Origin: Lentisphaerota bacterium
GTDB lineage: Bacteria; Verrucomicrobiota; Lentisphaeria; Victivallales; Victivallaceae
Assembly (NCBI GenBank): GCA_015061725.1
Contig: SUVX01000036.1
Coordinates: 1 to 35,814, forward strand
Reading direction: 5' to 3'
Length of the DNA: 35,814 nt
Shown: in pieces, positions 32,367 to 35,814 of the stretch
Layout of the letters: the number at the start of each line of letters is the position of its first letter
How positions within the stretch are numbered: the first letter of the stretch is position 1
Notes under the pieces: generated by a model
The model's input: the letters and a program-made list of their open reading frames with translations, nothing else
What the model was told of the DNA's origin: nothing
The model's database searches: none
Program-made: the position numbers and the translations under genes

Positions 32367-33161
32367 ACGGCGGAAAGCAGCGGGCGTAGTCCCGGTGCGC
32401 ACCGTGAAAACGCGCGAAAAATAGGCGGCGGAACTGAATCCGGATTCCAGAGCGACATCCCGCACTGGCGTATTGGTTTCTCTGAGCAGCATCATGGCAT
32501 ATTTCAGACGGCAGTTGATGATGTAATCCGAAACAGAAATATCCCATTCCCGGCGGAAAATACGGCTGACGGTACTGCGGTGGACCGAAAGACGCTCGGC
32601 AAGTTCTTCAACATTGAACGATGAATCGATGAATTGACTGTCAATAATTTTGCGGGCACTTTCGGCAAGCGTCGGCTGTTCAATGTCGGAGTGACAACTT
32701 GCGGGAATCTTGCTTAATATTTCAAACGCGGCAGAAAGCACCTCAAATCCCGCCCCTGGATTGGTATCCGGCAGAAGATTGGCTATGCGTGAAAACAGAT
32801 GAACCGGACAGTTCCCGCCGTAATTGAGTCCCGGATTGATCCCGAGTCCGTCAAAAAGCGCAGAAGTAAGAGGTCCGTCAATCGTAAGCCAATAGTATTG
32901 AAAATCAGCTTCAGCAGGGTCATAATCGTGAAAACTCCCGGGGGGGTAATACCAGACGGAATCCGGTTTGAGCAGAAACTCGTCTCCGTCCAGACGGAAT
33001 ACGCCGCTGCCGGCAACGCACCAGAAAATTTCGCCGAATTTAAAAGTTCTCCGTGCTTCGTGGTCAGGCGGACTCAACTGAAAGTGTCCGACACTGCGGA
33101 CACTGAAGCCCGGCGTAAGTTTCGGATTACGCGAATAAGTTCTTTTACGAAAAGTTGACAT
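32358..33161 (-). CDS. AraC family transcriptional regulator
   Basis: 267 residues: an N-terminal cupin-like sensing domain (about 25-120, with GSGVFRLDGDEFLLKPDSVW and PPGSFHDYDP) and a C-terminal double helix-turn-helix (about 165-265, with SFNVEELAERLSVHRSTVSR and SGFSSAAYFSRVFTVRTGTT). Members with this plan sense sugars and activate catabolic genes. It diverges from the GH2 gene, whose promoter carries two 15-bp direct repeats next to and overlapping the -35 box. It probably responds to the glycoside or uronic acid handled by that enzyme. ATG at 33161 follows AGGA. The 3' end overlaps the convergent repeat-protein gene by nine bases. Confidence 0.92.
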   Translation of the reverse strand: MSTFRKRTYSRNPKLTPGFSVRSVGHFQLSPPDHEARRTFKFGEIFWCVAGSGVFRLDGDEFLLKPDSVWYYPPGSFHDYDPAEADFQYYWLTIDGPLTSALFDGLGINPGLNYGGNCPVHLFSRIANLLPDTNPGAGFEVLSAAFEILSKIPASCHSDIEQPTLAESARKIIDSQFIDSSFNVEELAERLSVHRSTVSRIFRREWDISVSDYIINCRLKYAMMLLRETNTPVRDVALESGFSSAAYFSRVFTVRTGTTPAAFRRSK

Positions 33162-33177
33162 TGCAACAATTTCCTGA

Positions 33178-33207
33178 ATGCATGCGACAAAAATGCAATT
33201 GACAAAA
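33178..33207 (+). promoter_or_regulatory. Two 15-bp direct repeats, probable AraC-family binding site
   Basis: ATGCA-NNN-GACAAAA occurs at 33178-33192 and again at 33193-33207, in tandem with no gap. The second copy overlaps the -35 box of the GH2 promoter. AraC-type activators bind direct repeats next to or overlapping -35, and the divergent gene encodes one. Confidence 0.6.
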
Positions 33208-33227
33208 TGCCTTTTCTATACTATACT
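33199..33227 (+). promoter_or_regulatory. Promoter of the GH2 gene
   Basis: TTGACA (33199-33204), a 17-base spacer and TATACT (33222-33227). The leader to ATG 33296 would be about 62 bases. A near-consensus -35 suggests that the AraC protein may repress as well as activate. Confidence 0.65.
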
Positions 33228-33295
33228 TTACATATAATATATAACACTGTCATAAAAATACAAGAAATTTTAAAAAATACGGGGATAAAAATATC

Positions 33296-34918
33296 ATGAA
33301 AACAATCGTTGCTGATGGAATCTGGGATTTCGGATTCAGCGAAGAAATCAAGTTGAACGGCTCTATGCCTGACATCAAATTTGAAACGGCATTGTCCGTG
33401 CCGGGGTGTTTTGATGTGGCGCAGCCTTTTTTCGGCAAACGCGGAACGGGCTGTTACCGCCGCACCGTCAGAACGGGCGGAAATATCCGCCTTTTCATTG
33501 ACGGACTCGGCGTTGAGGGTGAAGTTTTCTGGGATGGTGAACTTATCGGCAAATGTCCCTATGCCTACATGCCCGAAAAATTCAATTTCAATGCGGGCAA
33601 ATACAAAGATCACGAGTTGGTCATTGCGGTTTCAAACTGCTTCAATAAGGTTTTCTTTCCCTACTTTGACTTCTATGCTTACGGCGGCATTTTCGGCAGT
33701 GTCAGAATTGAAGAACTGCCCGCATACCGCATTGATTTGACCAAAGTGACGACTCTGGATTACACCACGGGTAAAATTTCCGTTGATGTGGAAGTCAATA
33801 AATTTTTCCGCAAAGCAAAAGAAATCATCTTTGAAATCGACGGAAAAACCGTTCTTTCTGCGGACTTTGCCGGAAAGAAAAATGTGTATGAAATCAGTGT
33901 TCCGGACTTCAAACTGTGGTCTCCTGAAGAACCCAATCTGCATAAAATGCGGATCATCCTCGGCGAATATGAAGAGGAATTCAACTTCGGTATCCGCACC
34001 TTTGAAGCCAAAGGAACTCAACTTTACCTCAATGGCAAAGAACTGCGCTTGATGGGATACAACCGTCACGACAGTCATCCGGAGTTCGGTGCGGCGGTTC
34101 CGCCCTCTCTCATGGCGGCAGATCTTGCCATGGTAAAAGCCCAGGGCAGCAACTTCATCCGCGGCAGTCACTACCCCCAGAGAGAAAGTTTCCTTGATCT
34201 CTGCGACAAAATGGGTATCCTGCTCTGGGAGGAAACGCTCGGCTGGGATGTCCGCGACAAGGAACTTTTCACAAAAGAATTCCGTTTCCGCCAGATCGAT
34301 CAGGCGAAAAAACTTTCAAGCATCCATTACAACCACGCCTGTATCATCATCTGGGGATTCATGAATGAGACCCTCAGCGAAGACAAACGCGCCAAAAAAA
34401 TCATCAAAGCGGTCATCGACACCTACAAGAGCGTGGATAAGACCCGCTTTGTCACCTTTGCCTCAAACCGTTATGAAAAAGATATCTGCATGGATATCGT
34501 GGATATCGTGGCGATGAATCCCTATCCGGGCTGGGGCGGTGTGAACTGGGATGAACTTTCAGGTATCCACCACATTGCGCCCAGACTTGCTGAGATCGAC
34601 GCGGCTGTCCCCAAAGACAAACCCTATATGATCAGCGAGATCGGTGCCTCTGCCATCTACGGACACCGCGACCCGCACCGGGTGCGCTGGAGCGAAGAGT
34701 ATCAGGCGGAACTTTCCACCGAAGTCTGCAAAGTGGTACTGGGCAACAAGCGTTACTGCGGATTGTGTTTCTGGCACTTCTGCGACGCAAAGAGTTATCT
34801 TAACGGCGGCAGGATCAAAGGTATCAACGACAAGGGTATTCTGGATGAATACCGCCGTCCGAAATTTGCATGGGATGCTATCACGCAAGCGTTAAAAGAT
34901 TTGAAGTTCAACAAGTAA
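33296..34918 (+). CDS. Glycoside hydrolase family 2, probable beta-glucuronidase type
   Basis: 540 residues, no signal peptide. A jelly-roll sugar-binding domain (about 1-140) and an immunoglobulin-like domain (about 140-240) precede the TIM barrel. The acid/base is Glu358 in WGFMNE and the nucleophile Glu448 in MISEIG, as in GH2. Near the end, INDKGILDEYRRPK contains Asn511-x-Lys513, matching the N-x-K motif that binds the uronic carboxylate in GH2 beta-glucuronidases (E. coli NKKGIFTRDR). It is about 60 residues shorter than E. coli GUS. It is divergent from an AraC gene and followed 26 bases later by an H-X9-DG pseudopilin gene. Confidence 0.88.
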   Translation: MKTIVADGIWDFGFSEEIKLNGSMPDIKFETALSVPGCFDVAQPFFGKRGTGCYRRTVRTGGNIRLFIDGLGVEGEVFWDGELIGKCPYAYMPEKFNFNAGKYKDHELVIAVSNCFNKVFFPYFDFYAYGGIFGSVRIEELPAYRIDLTKVTTLDYTTGKISVDVEVNKFFRKAKEIIFEIDGKTVLSADFAGKKNVYEISVPDFKLWSPEEPNLHKMRIILGEYEEEFNFGIRTFEAKGTQLYLNGKELRLMGYNRHDSHPEFGAAVPPSLMAADLAMVKAQGSNFIRGSHYPQRESFLDLCDKMGILLWEETLGWDVRDKELFTKEFRFRQIDQAKKLSSIHYNHACIIIWGFMNETLSEDKRAKKIIKAVIDTYKSVDKTRFVTFASNRYEKDICMDIVDIVAMNPYPGWGGVNWDELSGIHHIAPRLAEIDAAVPKDKPYMISEIGASAIYGHRDPHRVRWSEEYQAELSTEVCKVVLGNKRYCGLCFWHFCDAKSYLNGGRIKGINDKGILDEYRRPKFAWDAITQALKDLKFNK

Positions 34919-34944
34919 CAAAAACTTAAAAAAAGGGAAATGCT

Positions 34945-35658
34945 ATGAAAAAGTCATTCAACACCGGTTTCTTTACGCTCATCGAACTTCTCGTTGTCAT
35001 CGCCATCATCGCCATTTTGGCGGCAATGCTCATGCCTGCACTGCAAAAGGCGCGTGACAGGGCTAAAAACTCAACCTGCCTCAGTCAGCAGAAACAAATC
35101 GGCAATGCGAACAATATGTATGCAGATGATTATGCCGGATATTTTCCGATCCATGTCAACGGCTCTCTCAGTACCCACCAGTACAGTTACCTGATCGGAC
35201 CCTATCTTGCGTTGTCAAAGGGTGCAAAGGCAAATGTTCTGATCTGCCCGTCAGTAGTCAAGGGATTGACTGTATATCCCAATGCACGGATATTCATGGA
35301 TAATCAATATGCCGGCTCCTGGGCTTATTACCGTTCAAACTGTGCGTTGGGAATAATCAATAAATTCGGTGCGACCCATGGCAACGACCGCACGTTCAAG
35401 ATTTCGCAGTTCCGTAAACCCTCTATTCTGGTGACTGTCGGTGAAGTTTATGATACCGATGACAATAGCATCAGCGGTGCCTGCACCTTCCGTTGGAACA
35501 GCAAAATCACGACCTGCAAAATCGGACTCAACAACCACGGACAGGGTTCCAATTATGCCTACGGTGACGGACACGCAGGAAACTATCTTTTCCCTGAAGC
35601 CGAGCGTGGAAACTGGGAGTACAAGGATAACTTTTTCGCCGATGGCGTAGCGTTTTAA
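34945..35658 (+). CDS. H-X9-DG type pseudopilin-like protein
   Basis: 237 residues: a prepilin N-terminus ([20 protein letters not shown], then AAMLMPAL) and the C-terminal H-X9-DG element ([17 protein letters not shown]), in which His and Asp-Gly are nine residues apart. The Gly-Phe-Phe-Thr spacing puts Gly two residues before the normal cut. The family is abundant in Lentisphaerota and Planctomycetota, often beside glycosidase genes; the function is unknown. The ATG follows GGGA by six bases, and the 26-base gap implies co-transcription with the GH2 gene. A long hairpin follows 37 bases past the stop. Confidence 0.88.
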   Translation: MKKSFNTGFFTLIELLVVIAIIAILAAMLMPALQKARDRAKNSTCLSQQKQIGNANNMYADDYAGYFPIHVNGSLSTHQYSYLIGPYLALSKGAKANVLICPSVVKGLTVYPNARIFMDNQYAGSWAYYRSNCALGIINKFGATHGNDRTFKISQFRKPSILVTVGEVYDTDDNSISGACTFRWNSKITTCKIGLNNHGQGSNYAYGDGHAGNYLFPEAERGNWEYKDNFFADGVAF

Positions 35659-35694
35659 AGGATAGGCGCTGTTCCCGACAAGGGTAAATGGTTC

Positions 35695-35748
35695 TTGGGG
35701 AAGGGGAAAACTTCTTTTCACGAGAAAAGAAGTTTTCCCCTTCCCCAA
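35695..35748. terminator. Perfect 25-bp hairpin after the pseudopilin gene
   Basis: The left arm (35695-35719) pairs without mismatch with the right arm (35724-35748) across ACGA. The centre is CTTCTTTTC/GAAAAGAAG, with GGGGAAAA and GGGG outer parts. Downstream TTTTCAAGAAAAGCGAAGTATTTT matches the flank after the hairpin at 30585. Confidence 0.8.
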
Positions 35749-35814
35749 ACCCCAACCCTTTTCAAGAAAAGCGAAGTATTTTATAAAGTAAGAACAATAC
35801 CCTACGGGTAATTA

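Noticed and set aside
1..35814. Insertion sequence, prophage or integrase
   Set aside because: No transposase, integrase or phage structural gene was seen; the repeats present carry no coding genes.

Overview
The window looks like a chromosomal segment of a Gram-negative-type bacterium of the PVC group, most likely Lentisphaerota (Victivallis-like). This is inferred from gene content, not from a marker gene. The pointers are a pseudopilin ending in an H-X9-DG motif beside a glycosidase, a minor-pseudopilin cluster with N-termini of the FTLIE/FTLVE type, large secreted multidomain glycosidase-like proteins, an AGE-family epimerase and a long sodium:solute symporter. Clear promoters read TTGnnn-N16/17-TATAtT.

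Layout. Positions 1-410 hold three stacked leftward sigma70 promoters with hairpin leaders that fire off the left edge, possibly into a stable RNA operon. Positions 430-1140 are non-coding and GC-rich. They hold a degenerate 169/185-bp tandem repeat with internal 9-bp arrays, followed by several hairpins. Positions 1167-6082 (minus) are a two-gene secreted operon: a metallophosphoesterase, then a 1196-aa multidomain glycosidase-like protein. Its promoter carries a perfect palindrome in the spacer. A minus-strand MFS exporter follows (6351-7568). Positions 7670-13219 (minus) are a four-gene minor pseudopilin operon (GspH/FimT, GspI/PilV, GspJ/PilW and a giant GspK/PilX) with its own promoter.

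Positions 13360-20692 (minus) are a housekeeping run in the order ftsK, rodZ-like, aroQ, accB, accC, Asp23-family, Asp23-partner membrane protein, maf. The accB-accC-Asp23 order recalls the accB-accC-yqhY cluster of Firmicutes and links fatty acid synthesis with envelope and division genes. Next come a phospholipase C/S1-P1 nuclease-like protein (20804-21946, minus), a sodium:solute symporter (22194-24515, plus), a secreted (alpha/alpha)-barrel-like protein (24738-26489, plus) and an AGE epimerase (26541-27719, minus). A strong bidirectional terminator separates the last two.

Positions 28037-30569 (plus) are an operon headed by a coiled-coil/HTH regulator whose promoter spacer is a perfect 8+2+8 palindrome. 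It continues with an exported protein of unknown function, a YkgJ-type cysteine cluster protein, gmk and a stand-alone coaC. After a perfect 26-bp hairpin comes a 540-aa protein built of about twelve 24-residue repeats (30744-32366). It overlaps tail-to-tail with an AraC regulator (32358-33161, minus). The AraC gene diverges from a GH2 enzyme with a beta-glucuronidase-type N-x-K motif, and the GH2 gene is followed by an H-X9-DG pseudopilin. Between AraC and GH2 lie two 15-bp direct repeats that abut and overlap the GH2 -35 box.

The most distinctive features are the long perfect hairpins at gene ends, the 9-bp motif shared by two distant loci, pseudopilins that lack the usual glycine before the cleavage site, the repeat protein, and operator-like palindromes inside promoter spacers. 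I found no CRISPR array, transposase, tRNA or rRNA gene inside the window.
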